Assembly: GCA_017623215.1 (NCBI GenBank)
Contig: JAGAPO010000055.1
Coordinates: 1 to 35,808, forward strand
DNA from: Lachnospiraceae bacterium
Lineage (GTDB): Bacteria > Bacillota > Clostridia > Lachnospirales > Lachnospiraceae
Direction of reading: 5' to 3'
DNA length: 35,808 nucleotides
The notes beneath the pieces were generated by a model, which did not search any database, was not told where the DNA came from, and worked only from the letters and a program-made list of their open reading frames with translations. Of the stretch, positions 1-7,387 are shown piece after piece. Numbering within the stretch: position 1 is the first letter of the stretch; every line of letters starts with the position of its first letter. A program made the translations under genes and the position numbers.

Positions 1-225
1 ACGCCGTCCCGCAAGACCCTGACCGTCGGCAGCACTTATCAGATTCTTCCGATTCTTTATCCGCTTACCAGCACCGATGTCATCACTTACAAAAGCTCGA
101 ACTCCGCTGTTGCAGCAGTGACTTCCCAAGGTTATGTAGTCGCGCTGACCCCTGGCAGGGCCACAATTACCATAACCTCCGCAAGCGGCAAAAAGGCCAA
201 ATGCACTATAACCGTAATCTCTTAA
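1..225 (+). CDS. C-terminal end of a Big_2 (bacterial Ig-like) surface protein, partial
   Basis: Frame 1 is open from the window edge to TAA at 223-225 (74 residues). The end shows a Big_2 pattern: a strand-forming LTVGSTYQI, then an SSNSAVAAVTSQGYVVAL core, then PGRATITITSASGKKAKCTITV. That is the usual 'S.n..vatVs..G.vta...G.atIt' signature of the Ig-like fold found in clostridial cell-surface and adhesin proteins. Everything upstream lies outside the window, so the full architecture and the signal peptide cannot be judged. The gene converges with the minus-strand Gx transporter gene and overlaps its 3' end by 20 bp. Confidence 0.75.
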   Translation, partial: TPSRKTLTVGSTYQILPILYPLTSTDVITYKSSNSAVAAVTSQGYVVALTPGRATITITSASGKKAKCTITVIS

Positions 226-697
226 TAACCAGGCCTCCTGTCAGCCCGACAGCGAGGCCTGTTATGATTCCGGACACCATCAGAAAAGGAAAATAATATG
301 CGATATTTCTTCCAAGCACCAGCCCTGCCACCACGATTTGCCCGACATTATGAAAGACTCCTCCCGCTGCACTGACTCCCATGGGGGTGAATTTGCCGGT
401 TTTCTTAAGGAATGCCATGACGCACAGGCTTAGAACCCCTCCGGCCAGGCTGTAGAACATACTGTAGAGATTGCCGAAGGTAAAGCCTGCGAGGATAATT
501 CTCACCAAAGAAAGGCAGAATGCCTCCCCGGTTCCAAGAAGATATAGCGCTGTTAATACCACGACATTGGCAAGCCCAAGCTTGATTCCCGGAATTCCAA
601 ATGAGAATGGTATCAGGGTTTCCACATAGCTTAAGATAAAAGCAAGCGCAGTCAGCATTCCAAATGTCGTGATGTGTTTGGTTGATCGTTGTCTCAT
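206..697 (-). CDS. Gx transporter family membrane protein (heptaprenyl diphosphate synthase component I-like)
   Basis: 163 residues starting MRQRSTKH. This start is preceded by a GAGGGAG ribosome site; the frame stays open 28 codons further upstream, but that stretch is basic and lacks a site. The protein is almost wholly hydrophobic, with about five membrane spans. It has the family core IPGIKLGLANVVVL near residue 40 and GNLYSMFYSLAGGVLS near 80. The family (formerly 'heptaprenyl diphosphate synthase component I') resembles ECF-type substrate-binding membrane proteins; the substrate is not known. It lies 83 bp downstream of the NusG-II gene on the same strand, a pairing common in Clostridia, so they are probably co-transcribed. 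Its 3' end overlaps the opposing Big_2 gene. Confidence 0.85.
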   Translation of the reverse strand: MRQRSTKHITTFGMLTALAFILSYVETLIPFSFGIPGIKLGLANVVVLTALYLLGTGEAFCLSLVRIILAGFTFGNLYSMFYSLAGGVLSLCVMAFLKKTGKFTPMGVSAAGGVFHNVGQIVVAGLVLGRNIAYYFPFLMVSGIITGLAVGLTGGLVIKRLRL

Positions 698-780
698 CTT
701 ATTCTCCCTCTTTCTTCTCACCCTGCATCCCCTGCCGGAGCGCCTCTGCATAGCTGCGCACATCAGTACAATTTCTCTCA

Positions 781-1164
781 CTATTTCGCAACTCCATCAA
801 TCACCGGTTCTCCGTTCGTCTGTGTCTGCGTACCGCCCTGAATCTCGATGATAATTCGCCCCGGCAGGCAGACGATCTGCTCACCACTGTAACGGATTCG
901 GCTGTGCTTTACACAGATTTGATCCGGACATGGTGCCTGCTCCATTGTTACCGCTCCATCCCTTATCCGAATTATACTTTCTCCGAGAAGACCTTCTACC
1001 GAATAGTCTCCGTCCTTTGTAAGCGGCACGGTGTCCATCGTCTCCCCGTCCACTATAATCACCGCAGTGCTTCCCGTCTCCCGGCTCCAGGTTCCAAAAA
1101 AGGCAAAGAACAGAGCGGATGCAAGAAGCATTCCCGCTATCAGCAATTTATCGTTTCGATTCAT
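781..1164 (-). CDS. NusG domain II-containing protein, membrane-anchored
   Basis: 127 residues starting MNRNDKLL, chosen because ACGAGG sits seven bases before this ATG. The longer open frame to 1380 crosses intergenic sequence containing an inverted repeat. There is one N-terminal membrane span (about residues 7-27), then an extracytoplasmic NusG domain II-like fold. That fold includes the family motif APCPDQICVKHSRI near residue 77 and CLPGRIIIEI near 100. Domain II here has no NGN partner, so this is not a transcription factor. Such proteins usually sit beside Gx transporter genes, as here. The three cysteines (CPDQIC and CLPG) are conserved in the family and could bind metal or form a disulfide; that part is inference. 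Confidence 0.85.
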   Translation of the reverse strand: MNRNDKLLIAGMLLASALFFAFFGTWSRETGSTAVIIVDGETMDTVPLTKDGDYSVEGLLGESIIRIRDGAVTMEQAPCPDQICVKHSRIRYSGEQIVCLPGRIIIEIQGGTQTQTNGEPVIDGVAK

Positions 1165-1283
1165 TGTAATCCTCGTTTCTAATCGTGACACGAATTCTTT
1201 CAGAATCATTATAACCGCCCTTTCTTTGAAAAGCAAGGGGGCGGCCGCCGGATAATCATCGCGCAATCGCTTTTCCAATAAAT

Positions 1284-1330
1284 CAGGGCTTTCGCTCCGC
1301 AGATGATGCACCTGTTTTGCAAAAGCCCTG
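1284..1330 (-). terminator. Inverted repeat after the ABC permease gene, possible terminator
   Basis: Arms of nine bases (1284-1292 and 1322-1330, CAGGGCTTT/AAAGCCCTG) flank a 29-base loop about 70 bp past the permease stop. The T-run on the minus strand is weak, so termination is uncertain. The rest of 1165-1398 shows nothing else recognisable. Confidence 0.35.
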
Positions 1331-1398
1331 TTAGGGGGAACTCTATTAAGATAATAACCTTTTGTCTTTCCTGCCCGCAAGCACAGGAATTCTTTTCC

Positions 1399-2736
1399 TT
1401 AGCCTTCTGTCTTCATTGCCTCGATGGCGCTGATCTTAGTTGCACGCTTCGCCGGGAAATACCCGGAGATAACACCGACCAGAATAGAGAAGCCGGCAGC
1501 CAGAAACGGAAGCCAGAACGGGATCTGGGAGAACTTGCTCTCCTCACCCGTGCCCATCATTCCCGACATCAGCGACTCAAAGAGCGGCTGGCCAAACTTA
1601 TTGATCGCCCACGAGGCTATATAGCTTAAGACAATTCCGATGATTCCACCCATCAAGCCAATCATACCTGCCTCGAACAGGAACAGCTTCTTGATGTCCT
1701 TAATCAGGCAGCCGAGAACCTTCATGATACCGATCTCCTTGGTTCTCTCATAGATGGACATGATCATGGTGTTCGCAATGTTAATCGCAGATACGAGCAT
1801 CGCAACGCCTCCGATTGCACCCAGCACCATCTGAAGCATATTGGAAGTCTCCTGCATCGGCTCCATGTACATCATAAGGCTCGAGGTCTGATATCCAAGT
1901 GCTTTGATCGCATCCTGAACTTCAGATACATTCTTAATGTTATCCACATTAATCTTAATCGACTCATAGGTCTCCAGAGACTTCATCGCCTTCTTGCGAT
2001 CCGCAGGCGTTAACGTATCGCAATATTTTCCCCAGAGCTCTTCAAAATACTCGATGTCCATGTATGCATAATAATCGTACTCATAATTCTCCGTGTACTC
2101 AAATCTTGCATAATTGTTATCCAGCTTGATTCGGAACTCCTTTTTCCGCTCGCTGACGGTATACTCCCATGGGCTGAAGCCCATCGTAATCTTGTCCACT
2201 GCCGGATCCAGAGAAGTACTTTCATAATTACGCCCGGTCGTCTTCCAAAAGTTGTCAAACGCATACTCACCGAATACAATAATCTTGTTATTCTCCGGTG
2301 TCGGATACGTTCCGGAGCTCAGGCCCGGAAAATCAAAGTCTTCCCAGGTCGAGCAATCCATCGCATAGACGGAAAGATATCCTTCGTACTTTCCGCTGTA
2401 CATCCGCATGCTCTTATAGATAACCGGCGTTACCGCGCGCACATGCTCGATCTGGCTGATCTGCTCCACCAGACTGGCATCCATCTTCTGCTCTCTGAAA
2501 TCCACGTAATTCCCATCTTCATCCATGATATCCGCATAACGGTTCACGGTTATCGTCGTAAGGCTTCCGAGCTCCATAACCTGACTTTTGAATGTCTGGT
2601 TCATTCCGATACCGATGGATATCATGACCACAATGGATATCGTACCGATTACCATGCCGATGATGGTGAGAGCGGTTCGCGCTTTTCTGCGGCTTAAGTT
2701 CCGCAGCCCCATCTTGATTAAGTCACTAATCCTCAT
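1399..2736 (-). CDS. ABC transporter permease, MacB/FtsX type
   Basis: 445 residues. The ATG at 2736 has an AAGGA ten bases upstream; an in-frame TTG at 2745 is spaced too close. The layout is that of MacB-type permeases. An N-terminal amphipathic segment and first span (RRKARTALTIIGMVIG, about residues 18-45) are followed by a roughly 230-residue extracytoplasmic domain rich in Tyr and Asp. A C-terminal bundle of three spans follows, with the conserved ERTKEIGIMKVLGC coupling motif near residue 335. The C-terminal end PAKRATKISAIEAMKTE is typical. The gene overlaps the preceding small membrane-protein gene by 11 bp, so translation is probably coupled. The ATPase (5535-6422) and the repeat protein (3006-5489) are its likely partners. 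Substrate unknown; these systems act by mechanotransmission on extracytoplasmic substrates. Confidence 0.9.
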   Translation of the reverse strand: MRISDLIKMGLRNLSRRKARTALTIIGMVIGTISIVVMISIGIGMNQTFKSQVMELGSLTTITVNRYADIMDEDGNYVDFREQKMDASLVEQISQIEHVRAVTPVIYKSMRMYSGKYEGYLSVYAMDCSTWEDFDFPGLSSGTYPTPENNKIIVFGEYAFDNFWKTTGRNYESTSLDPAVDKITMGFSPWEYTVSERKKEFRIKLDNNYARFEYTENYEYDYYAYMDIEYFEELWGKYCDTLTPADRKKAMKSLETYESIKINVDNIKNVSEVQDAIKALGYQTSSLMMYMEPMQETSNMLQMVLGAIGGVAMLVSAINIANTMIMSIYERTKEIGIMKVLGCLIKDIKKLFLFEAGMIGLMGGIIGIVLSYIASWAINKFGQPLFESLMSGMMGTGEESKFSQIPFWLPFLAAGFSILVGVISGYFPAKRATKISAIEAMKTEG

Positions 2737-2977
2737 ACAGCTCAAATCCTTTTTTGATCTTTAACTTTGCCAACAGGATACCGAGTACAATACTGACCGC
2801 AAGCGTCGCCGCGGATACTCCGATTACGAAGGGCCAGGAGGAGAGAAGCGGGTCCTTGACTCCGCTCTCCGTCGATGCCTCAGCCATAATCGTCTCACCG
2901 TCCACCATTCCTATCATCAGCGGCGTTCCGCCATAGACAACGCTGGTATTCATCATATCATCCATAATAATCTCCAT
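2726..2977 (-). CDS. Small single-span membrane protein in ABC operon
   Basis: 83 residues with a near-perfect ribosome site (GGAGGTGAAAGAAC before ATG). The first half is acidic and methionine-rich, probably extracytoplasmic. One span (about residues 48-70, SSWPFVIGVSAATLAVSIVLGILLA by position) is followed by a short basic tail, KLKIKKG. I do not recognise the family. It lies between the repeat protein and the permease and overlaps the permease start by 11 bp, which suggests a small accessory subunit of this exporter made in equal amounts. The segment PLLSSWPF before the span resembles the PILPLWMF before the last span of the neighbouring repeat protein, so it may be a detached copy of that membrane anchor. 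That last point is inference. Confidence 0.75.
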   Translation of the reverse strand: MEIIMDDMMNTSVVYGGTPLMIGMVDGETIMAEASTESGVKDPLLSSWPFVIGVSAATLAVSIVLGILLAKLKIKKGFELYED

Positions 2978-3005
2978 GTTCTTTCACCTCCGTGCTTCTG
3001 ATTCT

Positions 3006-5489
3006 TTACTCTGCCTCTTCCTGCTTCATCAGCTTTCTGCGGTGCAGGGAAAGAACAATTTTTCTGGTTACCGGAATTCCGATGATCAGGATGCCGCCCT
3101 GAATGCACAGGAACATCCACAGCGGAAGGATGGGCTCCTTCGCCTCTTCCACCGGAACATCATTATACATATAGTCTTCACCCGGAGTTACAGCAGTCGG
3201 GATATACTCTCCCTGAACATAGCTTTCAAAATCGTATCTGACTTCCTGGCTGTCCCCGTTGCTGTCCTCAAATACACAGACCAACGTACCTGTCGCAGTT
3301 CCTTCTGCCAGCGGAATCACGGAGATGTCGCCGTATTCCGACGAACCGCCGGAAATATTACCGAGATAATAGGTCGTGCCGGACTCGAACTGGAAATCTC
3401 CCTCCAGCCTGAATTCCACGTTGTTCAGCGTCGACTGTCCCTTATTATAAAAATCAAAATTCATCGTGGTGGACTGGTTCACGGTAGGAGTCTCCCAACT
3501 GCCCACATAGATGTTCTGAACATCCGGTCTTGCATTCTCAACCGCCTGCAGATTCAGCGTATCCTTCACCGATACACTGCCGTCGCTCGTCTCGGTTGCC
3601 TTCATTCCGTCATAGTCGTATTCAATCGTAATGTCCAGCGGATAGGACTTCGTCATCGCGTCATTCTTCACCTTCATGCGAATCGTAAGGGAAGTCGTCT
3701 CTCCCGGGCGGATGCTTGCAATATAAAAGCTGCTGCTTCCTTCCGCAACCGTAAAGATATTCTCGGACTGATTCAGCGTCACTTTAATGTTTCTCGCCGC
3801 TACTGACGCATGGGTATTCTCAATCTCCAGCACGAAATCAAAGAACGAGCCTGCACGCAGATTCCCCTTCTCCGGATCCGGAACGGTTGAGAAATCACCG
3901 ATAATCAGCTTGGGTTTGCTCAAAGTACCGCCATCGTTCTGAACATCGAGGATGTACACCATCGTCTCTTCCTGGTGCTCTGCACCGGAAGCGTCCGTGT
4001 AGGTACAGCATAAATCCAGCGTATTCATACCCTCTGCAATATTGCTTCCTACCTTAAACGTCATCGTCACATTCTTGCTCTTACCCGCCTCAATCGTTCC
4101 AATCTGCTGATACGGTTCGGAGCTCACAGGCTCAAAGCCCATGCCGGAAAGATTGTTCGCGGACATCTTGACGTCCGTAATGGTATTCGTTCCCTTATTG
4201 GAAATTGTAAAGCTGACCGTCAGCTTCTCGCCTGCTACCGGTGCTGCCGGGCTTTGCGATACACCGCTGATTGTAACCTCATTCTTAACTGTGGTGCTGG
4301 CAGCCGCCGCCACCGATACATATACCGTGGTCACCGCGGTACACTGCTTCCCCTCGGAGTTCGTATACTTGGCCTGAATGGTAATTGCACGAAGTCCCGA
4401 CGATGCATCCTTGGTCACAATAATCGGAACGGAGATCTGCTTCGACGCACTGGCCTTCAGATTCGATACCGCAATCGAGTCTCCGGTAAAATCCGGAATC
4501 ATGCTCTCCGAAGCTCCAACGCCTGCCACAATGCTAACCGATATATTCTTCGCTGTCTCCGCACCGCTGTTCGTCAGCGTCAGCGGAATCGAAAGCTTAG
4601 AACCGGCTGCAACATCTTCCGTATAAGAAGGGCCCGCCAGAACCAGGTTCGCATCATTCACATCGCCGCTTCCGCTCTTTAAAATAGTAATATAGATACT
4701 TCTCGATACCGAATGCTCCGTACCGTCCGTATCTTTGTATGTAAGATTCACTCTCAGGATCTTTAATCCTTCCGAGGCGGTCGGGAGAACGTCGATCGGA
4801 ACGGATACTTTCTTATAATTCCCCTGCGCAAGATCGCCGACCTTAATCGACTCAACCGTATATGCGGGAACCATTCCGGTATCGCCGTATTCCAGGCTGA
4901 CAAAGGTATTCAGCGCCTTAATCTCGCCCTCGTTCTTCACGTGGAACGACAGATCGAAGCTTCCTCCAATCGCAACCATATTCTCATCATAGGTTACCTC
5001 ATCAATCGTCAGCTGCGCCGGAGCCTTCTCAGTCAGCACCTGAACATTCAGGTCCAGCGGAATCTTCACCGTTGTCGGGAATCCGTCGCTGTCCGTGCTG
5101 CTGTACACGAACGTAAAGGTAACGTCATAGTCCTTGATCTTCGCGGTATCCTTCACCGCTACATCGAATTCGAGATTCGTCGGATCATACGTGGAAATAC
5201 CGGGAACCTCTCCCTGCATACTGTCCTTCGTCAGCTTAACACCCGTTATGGAGAACGGCGCTCCGACCTCAACATCCGCCGTAACAGACGGATTCAATAT
5301 GTAATCGCCTACCGCAACAATCGGAAGCTTAACATGCGTTGTCGCTCCGGGTTCTACTACAATATTTCTGCTTGTTCCACTTGTGAGCTGAATGGTACTC
5401 TCGGCGGATGCTTTCACACCGGCTCCCGCAAGTCCCAGTACAATCATCACCGCTGTCAGCAGGACAGCCATTATCCTTCTGCTTTTCAT
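3006..5489 (-). CDS. Large secreted Ig-like/CARDB-repeat (COG1361-like) protein with C-terminal membrane anchor
   Basis: About 827 residues from the ATG at 5489, which has GGAG six bases upstream; the alternative ATGs at 5492 and 5501 are worse spaced. There is an N-terminal signal peptide (KSRRIMAVLLTAVMIVLGLAGAGVKASA by position), then about six repeats of 110-130 residues. Each carries a pattern like 'G..f.l.f...N.G...a.nv.v.l' (for example FDLSFHVKNEGEIKALNTFV, LSIPLTLTNSGAETAKNISV and LTVSFTISNKGTNTITDVKM). This is the COG1361/CARDB-NEW3 type found in archaeal and clostridial surface proteins. The C-terminus has one span (LPLWMFLCIQGGILIIGI) and a basic stop-transfer tail. It sits between the ATPase gene and the small membrane protein and permease genes. 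A cell-surface substrate-handling partner of the MacB-like exporter is the natural inference. Confidence 0.8.
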   Translation of the reverse strand: MKSRRIMAVLLTAVMIVLGLAGAGVKASAESTIQLTSGTSRNIVVEPGATTHVKLPIVAVGDYILNPSVTADVEVGAPFSITGVKLTKDSMQGEVPGISTYDPTNLEFDVAVKDTAKIKDYDVTFTFVYSSTDSDGFPTTVKIPLDLNVQVLTEKAPAQLTIDEVTYDENMVAIGGSFDLSFHVKNEGEIKALNTFVSLEYGDTGMVPAYTVESIKVGDLAQGNYKKVSVPIDVLPTASEGLKILRVNLTYKDTDGTEHSVSRSIYITILKSGSGDVNDANLVLAGPSYTEDVAAGSKLSIPLTLTNSGAETAKNISVSIVAGVGASESMIPDFTGDSIAVSNLKASASKQISVPIIVTKDASSGLRAITIQAKYTNSEGKQCTAVTTVYVSVAAAASTTVKNEVTISGVSQSPAAPVAGEKLTVSFTISNKGTNTITDVKMSANNLSGMGFEPVSSEPYQQIGTIEAGKSKNVTMTFKVGSNIAEGMNTLDLCCTYTDASGAEHQEETMVYILDVQNDGGTLSKPKLIIGDFSTVPDPEKGNLRAGSFFDFVLEIENTHASVAARNIKVTLNQSENIFTVAEGSSSFYIASIRPGETTSLTIRMKVKNDAMTKSYPLDITIEYDYDGMKATETSDGSVSVKDTLNLQAVENARPDVQNIYVGSWETPTVNQSTTMNFDFYNKGQSTLNNVEFRLEGDFQFESGTTYYLGNISGGSSEYGDISVIPLAEGTATGTLVCVFEDSNGDSQEVRYDFESYVQGEYIPTAVTPGEDYMYNDVPVEEAKEPILPLWMFLCIQGGILIIGIPVTRKIVLSLHRRKLMKQEEAE

Positions 5490-5534
5490 CATTTTCTCCA
5501 TTCCGCCGCAAATATGCGGCTTACTATATTACTT

Positions 5535-6422
5535 TTACTGAGTCTTCTGATCCGAACTCTGTTCAGAACCTGCTTTCATCTCCTGCACCGCCTTCTTCTT
5601 TCCCTTATGGCCATGCTTCTTTTTCTTTGGATCCGCGCTGCTCTCCAGTTCAGAAAGCTTCGGAGCCGCGGCCCTCGCCTCTTCGACTCGTCTCTGATAC
5701 ACCTCGGGATCCGTAATATCATGCAGGACCTCAACCTTCTCGATCTCACCATCCAGAACATGGATAATGCGATCCGCATAGGAAGCCAGTCTCGGGTCAT
5801 GCGTAACCATAACAATCGTCTGATTATTCTCTCTCGCAATCGCCTGAATCAGATTCATGACCTCCATCGTGGTCTTCGTATCCAGATTGCCGGTCGGCTC
5901 ATCCGCAAATACAATCTCCGGCTTCGCCACAAATGCTCTTGCAATACCGACTCTCTGCTGCTGACCACCACTCATCTCCTTTGGCTTGTGCCCCATGCGG
6001 TTCCCGAGTCCAACCTGCACCAGCATATCCTGCGCCAGCTTCTTTCGCTTCTTGGTCCGAACCCGTTTGAATACAAGCGGAAATTCCACATTCTCAAGCG
6101 CCGTCATGGAATTCATCAGATTGTAAGACTGAAAGACAAATCCCAGATACCGCTGCCGGAACTTTGCCAGATTCGTCTCGTTCATCTTCGGGATGTTCTT
6201 TCCCTTTATGATAATCTGTCCGCTGGTTAGCTTCTCAATTCCCGCCATGAGGTTAAGCAAAGTCGACTTACCGGAACCGGATGTACCGAGCAGGCAGCAA
6301 AACTCGCCTTTCAGGATCTCAAAGCTGACGTCGTTGACTGCAACGATCTGCTCTGTACCCATTCGGTAGACCTTCTTAGCGTTCCGGACAACGATCACTT
6401 TTTCTACCTCTTTGTTCACCAT
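5535..6422 (-). CDS. ABC transporter ATP-binding protein, MacB/LolD type with Lys-rich tail
   Basis: 295 residues; the ATG at 6422 has an AAGG site, while the in-frame GTG just before it sits too close. All ABC motifs are intact: Walker A GTSGSGKST near 46-54, Q-loop FQSYNLM near 98, signature MSGGQQQRV near 150, Walker B IVFADEP near 170 and H-loop VTHD near 207. LNLMAGIEKLTSG and TGNLDTKTT are typical of the MacB/LolD family. After residue 240 there is an unusual hydrophilic tail with DPKKKKHGHKGKKK and a Gln/Ser-rich end, about 50 residues longer than the usual family length. It is the first gene of the operon and is followed by the repeat protein after a 45-bp gap. Confidence 0.92.
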   Translation of the reverse strand: MVNKEVEKVIVVRNAKKVYRMGTEQIVAVNDVSFEILKGEFCCLLGTSGSGKSTLLNLMAGIEKLTSGQIIIKGKNIPKMNETNLAKFRQRYLGFVFQSYNLMNSMTALENVEFPLVFKRVRTKKRKKLAQDMLVQVGLGNRMGHKPKEMSGGQQQRVGIARAFVAKPEIVFADEPTGNLDTKTTMEVMNLIQAIARENNQTIVMVTHDPRLASYADRIIHVLDGEIEKVEVLHDITDPEVYQRRVEEARAAAPKLSELESSADPKKKKHGHKGKKKAVQEMKAGSEQSSDQKTQ

Positions 6423-6465
6423 CACACCTTCTTCTGCTTTCTATTCCTTCATAGCTTTTGTTAAA

Positions 6466-6494
6466 TTTATACTACTCTAAAGTTCTTAAATAAA
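6466..6494 (-). promoter_or_regulatory. Candidate promoter and direct repeats of the MacB-like operon
   Basis: On the minus strand a -10-like TATAAA (6471-6466) lies 17 bases from a poor -35 (TTTATT, 6494-6489). A nine-base direct repeat, TTCTTAAAT on the plus strand, occurs at 6483-6491 and 6506-6514, 23 bases apart. The weak -35 plus upstream repeats would fit activator control; this is inference. Confidence 0.35.
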
Positions 6495-6568
6495 GACTAT
6501 ACTATTTCTTAAATTTTTCTTACTTTCATAATACGAAAAATGAACCCTGCACGTCAAAAAGACAAATT

Positions 6569-6596
6569 AGGCGGAAGCCCATCAAGCTCCCGCCCT
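6569..6596 (-). terminator. Terminator hairpin after cytidylate kinase-like gene
   Basis: On the minus strand GGGCGGGAGC pairs with GCTTCCGCCT (one G-T pair) around a seven-base loop, 26 bp past the stop. The following T-rich stretch (AATTTGTCTTTTT) is interrupted. Confidence 0.6.
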
Positions 6597-6621
6597 TGTC
6601 TCGTTCCCCATCGAGCCAGCC

Positions 6622-7239
6622 TTACTTTTCGCCCATCTCAATATATCTATAAATCAGTTCAACCGCGTTATCAATTCCTACATAACTGCTCTTAATCGAA
6701 AGGTGGTAATTCTCCGCTCTTCCCCACTTCGCGCTGGAATGATAATTGTAGTAATTCGCACGGCGCTTATCAATCTTGACAATACTCTCCTCCGCCTTCT
6801 CCTTTGTCAGCCCGTCAATTCGGACTGCACGCTCAATACGGAACTCATCATCCGCCCATATGAATACATTCACAACATTCGGAACTTCCTTCAGAATATA
6901 ATCCGCGCATCTTCCTACAATCACGCAGGGACCTTCCGCCGCCACCTTGCGGATCACGTCGGACTGTGCCAGATAGATTCTGTCATCCAGTGACAAATGT
7001 GAAAAGCCCATCTCCTGATTCCCATACGAATTCATACCCATCGCAATGGAGTACAATAAACTGTTCGACGCCTTGCTTTCGGCATTGTGGAACGCCGCCT
7101 CCGCAAATCCGCTCTCCTTCGCCGCTCTCGTGATCAGCTCATTATCATAGAACGGTACCTCAAGCTTCGCCGCTAATTTCGCACCAATCTCTCTTCCGCC
7201 GCTGCCATACTGTCTGCTGATTGTGACTATCTTCTTCAT
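6622..7239 (-). CDS. Cytidylate kinase-like family protein
   Basis: 205 residues starting MKKIVTISRQYGSGG; GGAGGAATATT stands directly before this ATG, and the ten codons upstream in frame are that ribosome site. The P-loop region RQYGSGGREIG (residues 9-19) is the hallmark of the 'cytidylate kinase-like' family common in Firmicutes and Bacteroidetes. GRCADYIL near residue 110 and the RR...YY stretch near 160 are also typical. True Cmk proteins differ in the CMP-binding insert, so the phosphate acceptor is unknown. It appears to be a single-gene unit with its own terminator. A second, collapsed member of the same family lies at 33239-33304. Confidence 0.88.
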   Translation of the reverse strand: MKKIVTISRQYGSGGREIGAKLAAKLEVPFYDNELITRAAKESGFAEAAFHNAESKASNSLLYSIAMGMNSYGNQEMGFSHLSLDDRIYLAQSDVIRKVAAEGPCVIVGRCADYILKEVPNVVNVFIWADDEFRIERAVRIDGLTKEKAEESIVKIDKRRANYYNYHSSAKWGRAENYHLSIKSSYVGIDNAVELIYRYIEMGEK

Positions 7240-7387
7240 AATATTCCTCCATTCCTGCGGGCGGCCCATTCACCCCGACCGCCGAGCTGCACGATACTCT
7301 AACCCTTCTTTTATTCTATCATTATAGCATATTTTCCCGAATATTAAAACCTCATTTTGTAATTTTGTACAAATTTTTACGCTATTT

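Noticed and set aside
4941..6230. Open frame of 429 codons on the plus strand opposite the repeat protein and ATPase genes
   Set aside because: Arg/His/Leu-rich shadow of two genes with clear domain motifs; no ribosome site.
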